This document shows, piece after piece, positions 1 to 7,899 of a stretch of 42,466 bases of DNA (positions are counted from its first letter, which is position 1; each line of letters opens with the position of its first letter). Below the pieces are notes generated by a model. It saw only the letters and a program-made list of their open reading frames with translations. It made no database searches and had not been told where the DNA came from. The stretch comes from Burkholderiales bacterium (GTDB taxonomy: Bacteria > Pseudomonadota > Gammaproteobacteria > Burkholderiales > Casimicrobiaceae). The translations under genes and the position numbers were made by a program. The stretch is taken from the NCBI GenBank assembly GCA_020852555.1, contig JADZAQ010000084.1:1-42466 (forward strand), in the 5' to 3' direction.

Positions 1-620
1 CGCCACAGCAGGTCGAGATCGTGCGTGACCATCATGATCGACAGGCCCAGCGTATCGCGCAGGTTGCGCACGAGCTCGTCGATGCCGCTCGCGCTGAGCG
101 GATCGAGTCCCGCGGTCGGCTCGTCGAGGAAGAGAAGCTCGGGATCGAGCGCCAGCGCCCGCGCCAGCGCCGCCCGCTTGCGCATGCCGCCCGACAGCTC
201 GTTGGGGTACTTGGCACCGGCGTCGGCGGGCAACCCGGTGAGGGCGATCTTGATCGCGGCCATCTCCGCGACGAGGCGCGGCGACAGGGCGGTGTGCTCG
301 TGCAGGACCATGCCGACATTCTCGGCGACGGTGAGCGAGCTGAACAGCGCGCCGCGCTCGAATACCACGCCGAACCGTCGGCGCAGCGGGAGCGCCTGCT
401 CGTCGTCGAGGCCCACGACTTCGCGGCCGAAGACGCGGATCGACCCGGCGGCGGGGGCGTGCAGCAGGAGGATCTCGCGCAACAGCGTCGACTTGCCGCA
501 GCCGCTGCCGCCGACCAGCGCAAAGATCTCGCCGCGGCGCATCGTGAGGCTCACGCCGTCGTGCACGACGGAAGCGCCGAAGCGGGTGACGAGGTCGGTG
601 ATTTCGACGACGTTATCCAT
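1..620 (-). CDS. MlaF-type ABC transporter ATP-binding protein (partial, C-terminus cut by window edge)
   Basis: ATPase partner of the MlaE-family permease encoded just upstream; such pairs move phospholipids or other hydrophobic substrates between the membranes of Gram-negative bacteria. The first 206 residues are visible, starting MDNVVEITDL. Walker A is GGSGCGKST (about residues 37-45), the signature is LSGGMRKR and Walker B is ELLFLDEPTAGLDP, followed by the start of the H-loop segment MMVTHDLDLLW. Met-Arg-Lys after LSGG is usual in the MlaF/Ttg2A group. Its ATG shares a base with the permease stop (TGATG), so the two are translationally coupled. The MlaD-type substrate-binding gene would be expected further left, outside the window. 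The substrate is inferred from the family only. Confidence 0.9.
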   Translation of the reverse strand, partial: MDNVVEITDLVTRFGASVVHDGVSLTMRRGEIFALVGGSGCGKSTLLREILLLHAPAAGSIRVFGREVVGLDDEQALPLRRRFGVVFERGALFSSLTVAENVGMVLHEHTALSPRLVAEMAAIKIALTGLPADAGAKYPNELSGGMRKRAALARALALDPELLFLDEPTAGLDPLSASGIDELVRNLRDTLGLSIMMVTHDLDLLW

Positions 621-1771
621 CACAGATCGAGTAGGTTGAACACGATCGAGAAGATGGCGTCGGTGACGATCACGAGGAAGATCGACTGCACGACCGAAAT
701 CGTCGTTTGCCGCCCCACGCTGTCCGCGCTTCCCGACGTCCGGAAGCCCTGATAGCACCCGACGAGCGCGATGATCGCCGCGAACACCGGGGCCTTGCAC
801 AGGCCCGTGAGGTACGTCGACAGCACGATCGCTTCCTCGAGCCGATCGAAGAAGACCTGAAACGTCAGGCCGAGCTGCGTGCGCGCCATCAGCATGCCGC
901 CGAGCACGCCCGTGACGTCGGTATAGACGGTGAGCAGCGGCAGCACGATCATCAGCGCGAGCAGCTTGGGCAGCACGAGCAGCTCCTGCGGCACGATGCC
1001 CACGGTGCGCAGCGCATCGATCTCCTCGGTTACCTTCATGGTGCCGATCTGCGCGGTGAAGGCGGATCCCGAGCGCCCCGCGACGATGATCGCCGTGAGC
1101 AGCGGCGAGAGCTCGCGCAGCATCGCGATGCCGACGAGGTCGGCCACGAAGATGTTCGCACCGAAACGGCGGAGCTGGTCGGCGCCCTGGTACGCGATGA
1201 CGATGCCCATCAGGAACGAAAGCAAGCCGGTGATCGGCAGCGCGTCGAAGCCGGCGATCTGCGCGTTGTGCAGCACCGCGCGCCAGCGGATGCGCCGTGG
1301 CCGTGCGAGCGCGCGGAGCAGCACCTGGAACGACTCGCCGACGAAGGCGAGAAAGCCGGTGACATTGCGCGCATCGTCCCACGCCTTGCGGCCGATGGCT
1401 TCGAACATCCCGGGCTTGACCGCAGCCTGCACCGTGCCGATCGCGTCGCCACGCGCGGCAACGAGCTTGACGAGCGCTTGAAATTCGGGGCGTAGGCCGC
1501 TGAGTTGCACATCGATGCCTTCAGCCCGCAGCCGCGTCAGCGTGCGGTGGAGCAGCCATGCTCCAGCGGTGTCGAGCGCCGAGATCGGCGCCGCGTCGAC
1601 CACGAGCGCGCCGGCCGTGGGCCACGGCTTCGCGTCGATATGCCGCTCGAGCTCGGCGATGCCGCGAATCGTCCACTGGCCCGCGCACCGCGCGCGAGCG
1701 ACGCCGGCGCCCGCGGGGGGGACGACTTCCAGCACTGCCTGGGCGGTCTCGACGGCATTCACAGGCGGCAA
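620..1771 (-). CDS. MlaE-family ABC transporter permease with N-terminal STAS-like domain
   Basis: Integral membrane component of an Mla-type lipid ABC transporter. Residues about 10-115 resemble a STAS domain (ISALDTAGAWLL, then LSGLRPEFQALV), a fusion seen in a subgroup of MlaE permeases; the STAS domain may take the regulatory place of a separate MlaB. Residues about 150-383 form the permease, with the family segment GRSGSAFTAQIGTMKVTEEI and several hydrophobic helices up to the C-terminus FNLLDL. The start is uncertain: the frame begins with TTG at 1771, preceded by GAAGG, but GTG at 1762 is also possible. The gene overlaps the ATPase gene by one base. An FNR-like palindrome lies immediately upstream (1798-1811). 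Confidence 0.9.
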   Translation of the reverse strand: MPPVNAVETAQAVLEVVPPAGAGVARARCAGQWTIRGIAELERHIDAKPWPTAGALVVDAAPISALDTAGAWLLHRTLTRLRAEGIDVQLSGLRPEFQALVKLVAARGDAIGTVQAAVKPGMFEAIGRKAWDDARNVTGFLAFVGESFQVLLRALARPRRIRWRAVLHNAQIAGFDALPITGLLSFLMGIVIAYQGADQLRRFGANIFVADLVGIAMLRELSPLLTAIIVAGRSGSAFTAQIGTMKVTEEIDALRTVGIVPQELLVLPKLLALMIVLPLLTVYTDVTGVLGGMLMARTQLGLTFQVFFDRLEEAIVLSTYLTGLCKAPVFAAIIALVGCYQGFRTSGSADSVGRQTTISVVQSIFLVIVTDAIFSIVFNLLDL

Positions 1772-1797
1772 GATCGCCTTCGCACGCCCGGTGTGCG

Positions 1798-1811
1798 TTG
1801 ACGCAGGTCAA
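1798..1811. promoter_or_regulatory. FNR/CRP-family-like palindrome
   Basis: TTGACGCAGGTCAA, a perfect TTGAC-N4-GTCAA palindrome (8 of 10 matches to the FNR consensus TTGAT-N4-ATCAA) in the 175-bp divergent region between the MlaE gene and codA. Read on the minus strand it is TTGACCTGCGTCAA, almost the same as the sites at 24412 and 33633. Its centre is 142 bp from the codA ATG and about 33 bp from the first possible permease start, so activation of codA at a -41.5 spacing is geometrically possible, while the permease promoter would more likely be blocked. Confidence 0.5.
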
Positions 1812-1946
1812 GCCGGTCGGCTCCGGCCTCGCGAGGGCAACGGGCGCCGCCGGCTGGGGGGCACGGCGGCGCGGGCAACGCCGCCGCCCTTGACCAAATG
1901 TCGGCGCGCCGAAATACTCACTGGTTCCTCCCGCTTCCGCACGTCC

Positions 1947-3239
1947 ATGGCCGACCTGCTCGTCACCAATGCCACGCTGCCCGAGGGCCGCACCGGCATC
2001 GACGTGCTCGTCACCGACGGCCGCATCGTCGACGTGGCGCCACGCATCGAGGCCGTGGCCGCGCGCACGATCGATGCCGGCGGCCTGCTCCTCACGCCGC
2101 CCTTCGTCGATCCGCACTTCCACCTCGATTCGACGCTCTCCTACGGGCTGCCGCGCGTCAACCGCAGCGGGACGCTCCTCGAGGGAATCGCGCTGTGGGG
2201 TGAACTGAAGCCGCAGCTCACGCAGGACGCGCTCGTCGAGCGCGCGCTCACTTACTGCGACTGGGCGGTGGCCAAGGGGCTGCTCGCGATCCGCTCGCAC
2301 GTCGACGTCTGCGATCCGCGCCTCACCGCGGTCGAGGCGCTGCTGCACGTGAAAGAGCGCGTGGCGCCGTACCTCGACCTGCAGCTCGTGGCCTTTCCGC
2401 AGGATGGGTTGTTGCGCAGCCCCGGCGCGCTCGACCTGCTGCAGCGAGCGCTCGCCATGGGCGTGGATGTGGTGGGCGGCATCCCGCACTTCGAGCGCAC
2501 CGCGGCCGACGGCGCCGAGAGCGTGCGTCTGCTCTGCACCATCGCCGCCGAGCAGGGCCGTCTCGTCGACCTGCACTGCGACGAATCCGACGACCCGCAG
2601 TCGCGACACATCGAGATGCTGGCCGCGCAAAGCATCCGCCTCGGCCTGCAAGGGCGCGTCACCGGCTCGCATCTCACGTCGATGCACTCGATGGACAACT
2701 ACTACGTGTCGAAGCTGATCCCGCTCCTCGTCGAGGGCGGCGTCAGCGCGATCGCCAATCCGCTCATCAACATCACGCTGCAGGGGCGGCACGACAGCTA
2801 TCCCAAGCGTCGCGGCATGACGCGCGTGCCCGAGCTCATGGCGGCCGGCGTCACGGTCGCCTTCGGCCACGACTGCGTGCTCGATCCGTGGTATCCCCTC
2901 GGCAGCGCCGACCTGCTCGAGGTGGCGGCGATGGGCCTGCACGTCGCGCAGATGACCGGGCAGGACGCGATGCGCGCCTGTTTCGACGCGGTCACGGTCA
3001 ACGCCGCGACGATCCTCCATCTCGACGGCTACGGCATCGCCCCGGGCAACCGTGCTGACTTCGTGCTCCTCCAGGCGCGCGACCCGATCGAGGCGATCCG
3101 CCTGCGGGCGACGCGGCTGCACGTGTTCCGCGCGGGCCGCGAGATCGCGCACGCGTCACCGGCGTGCGCCTCGCTCGATCTTCCCGGGCGTCCGCGCGAG
3201 GTCGACTGGCGGTTGCGCCGCGTGGATGCTCCGGCATGA
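1947..3239 (+). CDS. codA: Cytosine deaminase (CodA-like amidohydrolase)
   Basis: Metal-dependent amidohydrolase expected to deaminate cytosine to uracil, or a related pyrimidine or triazine. It has 430 residues, close to the 427 of E. coli CodA, and the key residues line up with a constant offset of four: metal ligands H57 and H59 (VDPHFHLD), H210 and E213 (LHCDES), H242 (GSHLTSMHSM) and the catalytic Asp309 in GHDCVLDPWYPLG. The ATG at 1947 is chosen because it gives the normal amidohydrolase N-terminus (MADLLVTNATLPEG); the frame is open further upstream but that part looks non-coding. The stop overlaps the next start (ATGA), so it heads an operon with the SRPBCC and ABC genes. No cytosine permease is adjacent, and substrate specificity is inferred. 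Confidence 0.88.
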   Translation: MADLLVTNATLPEGRTGIDVLVTDGRIVDVAPRIEAVAARTIDAGGLLLTPPFVDPHFHLDSTLSYGLPRVNRSGTLLEGIALWGELKPQLTQDALVERALTYCDWAVAKGLLAIRSHVDVCDPRLTAVEALLHVKERVAPYLDLQLVAFPQDGLLRSPGALDLLQRALAMGVDVVGGIPHFERTAADGAESVRLLCTIAAEQGRLVDLHCDESDDPQSRHIEMLAAQSIRLGLQGRVTGSHLTSMHSMDNYYVSKLIPLLVEGGVSAIANPLINITLQGRHDSYPKRRGMTRVPELMAAGVTVAFGHDCVLDPWYPLGSADLLEVAAMGLHVAQMTGQDAMRACFDAVTVNAATILHLDGYGIAPGNRADFVLLQARDPIEAIRLRATRLHVFRAGREIAHASPACASLDLPGRPREVDWRLRRVDAPA

Positions 3240-3952
3240 GGCGGGCGCCGATGCGTCCGGCACACCGCGGCGCTGCGCTGGCACGGGTGCGTGTGGCGGC
3301 CGCGATCGGTGGCCGGCGCGCCGCCGCGGTCGGCATCGCGCTCTCGGTCCTCGCCGCTGGCGCGCTCGCCGCCGATGCCGGCAAGGTCGCGCCCGCGACT
3401 CCGCTGGCGACCACCGCGACGAAGGCGCCGCCCCCGGTGCAGGCCCGCGCCCGCAAGGAAGGCGGTGGCTATGCGGTGGTGGCGTCGTTCACGGTCGCGG
3501 CGCCACCGGGTCTCGTGTGGAACGTGCTGGTCGATTTCGATCACATGGCCGAGATCTTGTCGAGCGTCGACGCGAGCAAGATCGTCAATCGCCGCGGCAA
3601 CGAGTTCGACGTCGACCAGCGCAGTCACGCCACCGCGGGGCCGTTGCGCATTTCGATGGACAACGTTCGCCACGTGACGCTCACCCCGGAGACGGAGATC
3701 CGCTCGCGCCTCGTCAGCAGCGACAACCTGAAGCTGTCCGATTTCATCACGCGGGTCACGCCGGTCGACCAGCGCGTGCGCGTCGACGTCGAGGGGACGT
3801 TCGTTCCCACGTTGCTCGCCGGCGCGGTGCTCAACACCGACAACGTTGCGGCGCAGGTCGGCCGGCAATACACGGAGTTGCGCGACGAGATCCTTCGCCG
3901 TCAGAACGGGACGCCGCGTCCCGCGTGCCTCGCGACCAAGGATTGTCCTTGA
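3236..3952 (+). CDS. Exported SRPBCC (polyketide cyclase/START-like) family protein
   Basis: A 238-residue protein with a hydrophobic N-terminal segment (about residues 23-45, AVGIALSVLAAGALAADA) that looks like a signal peptide with an Ala-x-Ala cleavage region. It is followed by an SRPBCC helix-grip fold: VVASFTVAAPPGLVWNVLVDF with a DFDHMAEI segment, then paired beta strands and a C-terminal helix (VGRQYTELRDEILRR). This family binds hydrophobic ligands; no ligand can be named here. The ATG at 3236 overlaps the codA stop and the stop overlaps the TTG start of the permease gene, which places it firmly inside the operon. A periplasmic binding role near the importer is possible, but the usual heme or siderophore binding-protein fold is not seen. 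Confidence 0.75.
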   Translation: MRRAPMRPAHRGAALARVRVAAAIGGRRAAAVGIALSVLAAGALAADAGKVAPATPLATTATKAPPPVQARARKEGGGYAVVASFTVAAPPGLVWNVLVDFDHMAEILSSVDASKIVNRRGNEFDVDQRSHATAGPLRISMDNVRHVTLTPETEIRSRLVSSDNLKLSDFITRVTPVDQRVRVDVEGTFVPTLLAGAVLNTDNVAAQVGRQYTELRDEILRRQNGTPRPACLATKDCP

Positions 3953-5019
3953 CCGCCGCGCGGGCCGCGGCACCGCGGCGCGTGCCCGGTGGCGCCGTAC
4001 TCGCGGGGCTCGCCATCCTGCTCGTCGCGATCGTGATCTTCGCGGTCGGCCACGGCAGCTTTCCGATCGCGCCACTCGATGTCTTGCGCATCCTCGCCGG
4101 CAACGCGGGCATCGATGCGGGAGGCCTCGATGCGCGCCAGGTCGCCGTGCTCAATTCGATCCGCCTGCCGCGGGTGCTGCTGGCGGTCATCGCCGGCGCG
4201 GGGCTGGCGGTGGCCGGCGCGCTGATGCAGGGGCTCTTCCGCAATCCGCTCGCCGACCCAACGCTCATCGGCGTGTCGTCGGGCGGGGCGCTGGCTGCCG
4301 CCTTCGTGATCGTGCTCGGCGCGACCTGGCTGCCGGGAGTATCGAAGATCCTGGGCGCGTGGACGCTACCGCTGGCGGCCTTCCTCGGTGCGCTGACGGT
4401 GACGCTCGTCGTGTATCGCATCGGCGCCGCGGGGGGCTTTCTCTCGCTGCCGTCGGTGCTGCTCGCCGGCATCGCACTCAACGCGCTCGCCATGGCCGGG
4501 GTCGGCCTGCTGTCGTACCTTGCGAGCGATGAGCAGTTGCGCAACCTGACGTTCTGGAGCTTCGGCTCGCTGGGAGGGGCCACCTGGTCGATGCTCGCCG
4601 CCGTGGCGCCGCTCGCCCTCGTCGCCACCGTGGCCGGCAGCTTGCTCGCGCGCCCGCTCAATGCGCTGGCTCTTGGCGAGACGCAGGCGGCGCACATCGG
4701 CGTCGACGTCCTGGTCGTCAAGCGGGCGGCCGTCGTGCTGACGGCGCTCGCCGTCGGCTCGCTGGTCGCGGCGACGGGCGTCATCGGCTTCATCGGGCTC
4801 GTTGCGCCGCACGCGATCCGGCTGGCCTGCGGCCCCGACCACCGCATCGTCCTGCCGGGGGCGGCGTTGCTGGGTGGGGTGCTCCTGGTGCTCGCCGACG
4901 CGCTCGCCCGCACCATCGTGGCGCCCGCCGAGTTGCCGATCGGCATCCTGACGGCGACGCTCGGCGGCCCGTTCTTCCTGGTGCTGCTGCTCGGCCGGCG
5001 CGGCCAGATCGGACTCTGA
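3949..5019 (+). CDS. FecCD-family (heme/siderophore/B12-type) ABC transporter permease
   Basis: A 356-residue membrane permease of the FecCD/BtuC/HmuU family with about ten hydrophobic helices. The family stretch GALMQGLFRNPLADPTLIG (about residues 92-110) and GVIGFIGLVAPHAIRL near the C-terminus are clear; the QGLFRNPLADP wording is typical of HmuU heme permeases. The chosen start is TTG at 3949, which overlaps the preceding stop (TTGA) and gives the normal N-terminus; a GTG about 11 codons downstream is an alternative. The stop is 3 bases before the GTG of the ATPase gene. No TonB-dependent receptor or periplasmic binding protein is present in the window, so the transported chelate is inferred only. 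Confidence 0.88.
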   Translation: MTAARAAAPRRVPGGAVLAGLAILLVAIVIFAVGHGSFPIAPLDVLRILAGNAGIDAGGLDARQVAVLNSIRLPRVLLAVIAGAGLAVAGALMQGLFRNPLADPTLIGVSSGGALAAAFVIVLGATWLPGVSKILGAWTLPLAAFLGALTVTLVVYRIGAAGGFLSLPSVLLAGIALNALAMAGVGLLSYLASDEQLRNLTFWSFGSLGGATWSMLAAVAPLALVATVAGSLLARPLNALALGETQAAHIGVDVLVVKRAAVVLTALAVGSLVAATGVIGFIGLVAPHAIRLACGPDHRIVLPGAALLGGVLLVLADALARTIVAPAELPIGILTATLGGPFFLVLLLGRRGQIGL

Positions 5020-5022
5020 GCC

Positions 5023-5838
5023 GTGCTCGAAGCGCGCCGCGTCACGGTCCGGATCGGCACGCGCCGTCTGCTCGACGACGTCTCGCTACAGGTCGGCGTC
5101 GCGGAGACCGTCGCGATCGTCGGCGAGAACGGCGCCGGCAAGTCGACGCTCGTCAAGCTCCTTGCCGGCGATCGCCTGCCCGCGGCGGCGCGTGTCGACG
5201 GCGGCGCGCGGATTGCGGGGCGCGATCTCGCCGCGTGGTCGCTCACCGAGCGGGCGCGGCTGCGGGCGGTCCTGCCGCAGCGGCCGGAGCTTGCCTTTGC
5301 ATTCACCGCGCGCGAGGTCGCGGCCTTCGGTCGCTATCCGGTGTCGACGCGCTGGCACGACCGGCGCGACCGCGACATCGTCGATGCGGCGCTCGCTCTC
5401 GCCGATGCGGCGCAGCTCGCCGAGCGCGAGGTCACCACGCTCTCGGGCGGCGAGCAGGCGCGCGTGCACCTGGCGACGGCGTTCGCGCAACTCTGGGAGA
5501 CGGACTATCCGCACCCACGCTTCCTGCTCCTCGACGAGCCGACGGCGGCGCTCGACCTCGCGCACCAGCATGCGCTGCTGGTGACGGCGCGCGCCTTCGC
5601 GGCCCAACGCAACGTGGGCATCCTCGCGATCCTGCACGACCTCAACCTCGCGGCGACCTACGCCGATCGGGTCGTCGTGCTGCACCAAGGGCGTGTGCTT
5701 GCGCAAGGGGCGCCCGGTGACGTCCTGCAACCCGCCACGATTGCCGCCGGGTTCGGGGTCACGGCGCAAGTCCTGCGGCATCCGCTGACCGGCGGGCTCC
5801 TCATCGCGACGGCGGCCGCAGGCGCCGTCCTCCGCTGA
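5023..5838 (+). CDS. hmuV: Heme/iron-chelate ABC transporter ATP-binding protein (HmuV-like)
   Basis: Cytoplasmic ATPase of the FecE/HmuV family, 271 residues. Walker A GENGAGKST is at 34-42, the signature LSGGEQAR at about 140-147, Walker B RFLLLDEPTAALDLAH at about 166-181 and the H-loop ILHDLNLAATYADR further on. The AFGRYP segment after the Q-loop and the insertion before Walker B (ETDYPHPR) match HmuV proteins better than FecE or BtuD. It starts at GTG 5023, three bases after the permease stop, and is the last gene of the codA operon. The pair is expected to energise uptake of heme or another iron or cobalt chelate. Confidence 0.85.
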   Translation: MLEARRVTVRIGTRRLLDDVSLQVGVAETVAIVGENGAGKSTLVKLLAGDRLPAAARVDGGARIAGRDLAAWSLTERARLRAVLPQRPELAFAFTAREVAAFGRYPVSTRWHDRRDRDIVDAALALADAAQLAEREVTTLSGGEQARVHLATAFAQLWETDYPHPRFLLLDEPTAALDLAHQHALLVTARAFAAQRNVGILAILHDLNLAATYADRVVVLHQGRVLAQGAPGDVLQPATIAAGFGVTAQVLRHPLTGGLLIATAAAGAVLR

Positions 5839-5853
5839 GCGACGCTGGCGCCG

Positions 5854-5906
5854 TGTAGGACGGATCCAGGCGTTTCCCTGCGAGATATTGTAGGATTCGT
5901 CCGACA
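5854..5906. promoter_or_regulatory. Two spaced operator-like elements TGTNGGA-N4-TCC
   Basis: In the 287-bp gap between the importer operon and the response regulator there are two copies of a motif, 35 bp apart. The second (5889-5906) is TGTAGGATTCGTCCGACA, a perfect TGT-N-GGA-N4-TCC-N-ACA palindrome. The first (5854-5871) is TGTAGGACGGATCCAGGC, which keeps the left arm and TCC but loses the last three bases. The flanks make the whole block an imperfect inverted repeat (5851-5865 against 5895-5909, 13 of 15 paired). The layout resembles binding sites of NarL/LuxR-type response regulators such as GacA/UvrY, so autoregulation of the gene at 6126 is plausible but inferred. Confidence 0.4.
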
Positions 5907-5918
5907 CGGCTTTCCGTA

Positions 5919-5947
5919 GCGCTCCGATGCGGACCGCGTCGGAGCGC
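5919..5947 (+). repeat. Hairpin: 9-bp perfect inverted repeat with 11-nt loop
   Basis: GCGCTCCGA (5919-5927) pairs perfectly with TCGGAGCGC (5939-5947). It lies 80 bp after the end of the importer operon and has no T-run, so it is not a standard intrinsic terminator; it could be a Rho-assisted 3' end or part of the response regulator leader. The rest of the 5948-6125 stretch shows nothing I recognise. Confidence 0.45.
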
Positions 5948-6125
5948 GCCTAAGATGGTGTCGTTCGGCGGCACCATTCGAGCGAGCGGCGTCACGTGAT
6001 GGCCCGCGGCGGGCACCGGCCCGTGAGTGGTCGCGCTCTGGGTGTAGCCGCCGCGCCACCACCCCACCATCATGGAAGTTGCGACCCCAAGCGCTGCCAA
6101 CGCGGTACACCACCGCCCCGCGACG

Positions 6126-6758
6126 ATGATCCGAATCCTCATCGCCGATGACCACGCCATCGTGCGCGCGGGCCTCAAGCAGTTCATCGCCGACCAGACC
6201 GACATGGAAGTCGCGGGTGAGGCGGCCACCGGCAGCCAGTGCATCGAGCTCGTGCGCAACGGTGAGTTCGACGTGGTGCTGCTCGACATTTCGATGCCCG
6301 ACAAGAACGGCATCGACACGTTGAAGACGTTGAGACAGATCCGCCCGGGCCTGCCGGTGCTGATGCTCTCGGGATACGCGGAGGATCAGTACGCCATCAA
6401 CCTGCTGCGCGCCGGCGCCGCCGGATACCTCGGGAAGGAGGCGGCGTCCACCCAGCTCGTCGGCGCCATCCGCACCGTCGTCCATGGGCGCAAATTCGTG
6501 AGCCCGGCGCTCGCCCAGATTCTCGCGGCCGGCGTTGCGGGAAACGGCGACAAGCCGTTGCACGGAGAGTTGTCGCAGCGCGAATTCCAGATTTTCTGCA
6601 AGATCGCCGCCGGTGCTGCCGTATCGCGGATCGCCGACGAGCTGCACCTGTCGGTGAAGACGGTCAGCACGTACCGGACCCGCGTCCTCGAGAAGATGGG
6701 CATGAAATCGAATGCCGACCTCACCTACTACGCCATCAAGAACGGGCTCATCGATTGA
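6126..6758 (+). CDS. NarL/FixJ-type response regulator (receiver plus LuxR HTH)
   Basis: A 210-residue transcriptional regulator. The receiver has the acidic pair D8-D9 (IADDHAI), phosphoacceptor D54 (VVLLDISMPD) and a Lys in GYLGKEA; the C-terminal LuxR-type HTH (about 145-205) includes LSQREFQIFCKIAAG and ADELHLSVKTVSTYRTRVLEKM. It resembles UvrY/GacA-BvgA type regulators. I chose the ATG at 6126 because it directly begins the receiver; an in-frame ATG at 6072 would add 18 residues of low-complexity sequence. No strong ribosome binding site precedes either. The likely cognate kinase is the CHASE3 kinase at 7886-9277. Spaced palindromes upstream (5854-5906) may be its own binding sites. Confidence 0.9.
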   Translation: MIRILIADDHAIVRAGLKQFIADQTDMEVAGEAATGSQCIELVRNGEFDVVLLDISMPDKNGIDTLKTLRQIRPGLPVLMLSGYAEDQYAINLLRAGAAGYLGKEAASTQLVGAIRTVVHGRKFVSPALAQILAAGVAGNGDKPLHGELSQREFQIFCKIAAGAAVSRIADELHLSVKTVSTYRTRVLEKMGMKSNADLTYYAIKNGLID

Positions 6759-6930
6759 ACGACGATCGACGGTTGCGCGAGCCGGTCCGCTCATGCGCGC
6801 CGGCGCGGTGGCGTTGCACGTGGTTCACGCGCGCGGCCAGCGCGTGGCCGGCGTCGCGGTGGAGCGCGTGATTGCGGCGCCCGGGCCCCGTATGGACCTG
6901 GACGGCCTCCAGACGAGGGTGGGCGTGACG

Positions 6931-7350
6931 ATGGGGCCGGACCAATCGTCCGGTGACACCGGGCTGCGGGTGGTGATCGTCGAGGATTCGGCGCTCATCC
7001 GCGCCCGCCTGTCCGAGACGCTGGCCGAGATCCCGAACCTCTCGATCGTCGGCCAGGTCGAGAACGAGGCGGCAGCGATCGCGGTGCTGCGTGAGCAGCG
7101 TTGGGATGCCGTCGTGCTCGACCTGCAGTTGAAGCAGGGCACCGGGCTCGGCGTGCTGAAGGCGCTCGCGAAGGGTGCAAAACCACGGAACGCGACGGTG
7201 ATCGTCTTCACCAACTTCGCGTTTCCGCAGTATCGGGAGAGGAGTCTCGCGCTCGGGGCGGACTACTTCTTCGACAAGGCCCGCGAGTTCCATCGTGTGC
7301 GTGAAGTCCTGAGCGCGCTCGCCGCCGGCGGGTCGGCGGCGACGCATTGA
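6931..7350 (+). CDS. Single-domain response regulator (CheY-like receiver only)
   Basis: About 139 residues forming one receiver domain and no output domain. The acidic pair is E18-D19 (VIVEDSALIRARL), the phosphoacceptor D64 (VVLDLQLKQGTGLGVL), the switch Thr lies in VIVFTNFAFP and the conserved Lys in FFDKAREF. The start is uncertain: ATG at 6931 is preceded by GAGGGTGGG and gives a compact receiver, while in-frame ATGs at 6892 and 6793 would add 13 or 46 poorly conserved residues. It lies 172 bp after the NarL-type regulator and before the hemerythrin-like gene; it could act as a phosphate sink or relay partner for the nearby kinase. Confidence 0.82.
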   Translation: MGPDQSSGDTGLRVVIVEDSALIRARLSETLAEIPNLSIVGQVENEAAAIAVLREQRWDAVVLDLQLKQGTGLGVLKALAKGAKPRNATVIVFTNFAFPQYRERSLALGADYFFDKAREFHRVREVLSALAAGGSAATH

Positions 7351-7386
7351 TCCCGTTTCCCGATTCCTACCGCAACGGTACCGACC

Positions 7387-7899
7387 ATGACCCTAGTCGA
7401 CGAAATCAAGCTCCTGCTCGAAGCTCCCACCATGAACGCCCGCGACATCCGCACGCTGCTGCGCAATGACCACGACGAAATTCTCATCCTCGCCCGCGAC
7501 ATGTACGAATCCGAGAGCGGGGAAGAGCGACGCGCGCTCCTGCGGCAACTGCGCCCCGCGCTCTACCTGCATGCGCGGGCGCAGGAGCGAGACGTCTACG
7601 ACGCTCTCCTCGCGCAAGCCAACGACGACCTCCGGGCGCTCGCCTACGAAGGTTACGTCAGACACGGCATGGTCGACGACCTCGTGGAGAAGCTCGTCAA
7701 GAGCCGCAAGACCGAAACCGACGAGTGGAAGGCGTACGCGAAGGTTCTCTTCGATGTCCTGGAGTCCCGCATCGAGGAAGAGCGCACGCAGCTCCTGCCC
7801 GTGCTCGAAGAGACTTTCGACGACGACGCGCGCGAGGCGATGGGCCGCCGCTTCAACGCGACCAAGGCACGGCTGTCGATGAAGCTCAAGGCGGCGTGA
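7387..7899 (+). CDS. Hemerythrin-like HHE-domain protein with one ligand replaced
   Basis: A 170-residue, largely helical cytoplasmic protein of the hemerythrin HHE family, whose members bind a di-iron centre and sense or store oxygen, NO or iron. Expected ligands visible are H29 (NDHDEIL), H62 with E67 (LHARAQERDVYDAL) and H93 (YVRHGMVDDL). In the last helix, where HxxEEE is usual, the sequence is SRIEEERTQLLP, so the fourth histidine is Arg128. The metal site may therefore be altered. It is convergent with the histidine kinase gene, sharing 14 bp of coding sequence at the 3' ends. Its place beside two response regulators and a kinase suggests an oxygen/NO-related signalling role, which is inference. 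Confidence 0.85.
   Translation: MTLVDEIKLLLEAPTMNARDIRTLLRNDHDEILILARDMYESESGEERRALLRQLRPALYLHARAQERDVYDALLAQANDDLRALAYEGYVRHGMVDDLVEKLVKSRKTETDEWKAYAKVLFDVLESRIEEERTQLLPVLEETFDDDAREAMGRRFNATKARLSMKLKAA

Noticed and set aside
1515-1946. N-terminal extension of codA from 1515
   Set aside because: The added residues are Arg/Ala-rich without similarity and overlap the divergent MlaE gene and its promoter region.
5919-5947. Hairpin called as an intrinsic terminator
   Set aside because: No T-run on either side; kept only as an inverted repeat.
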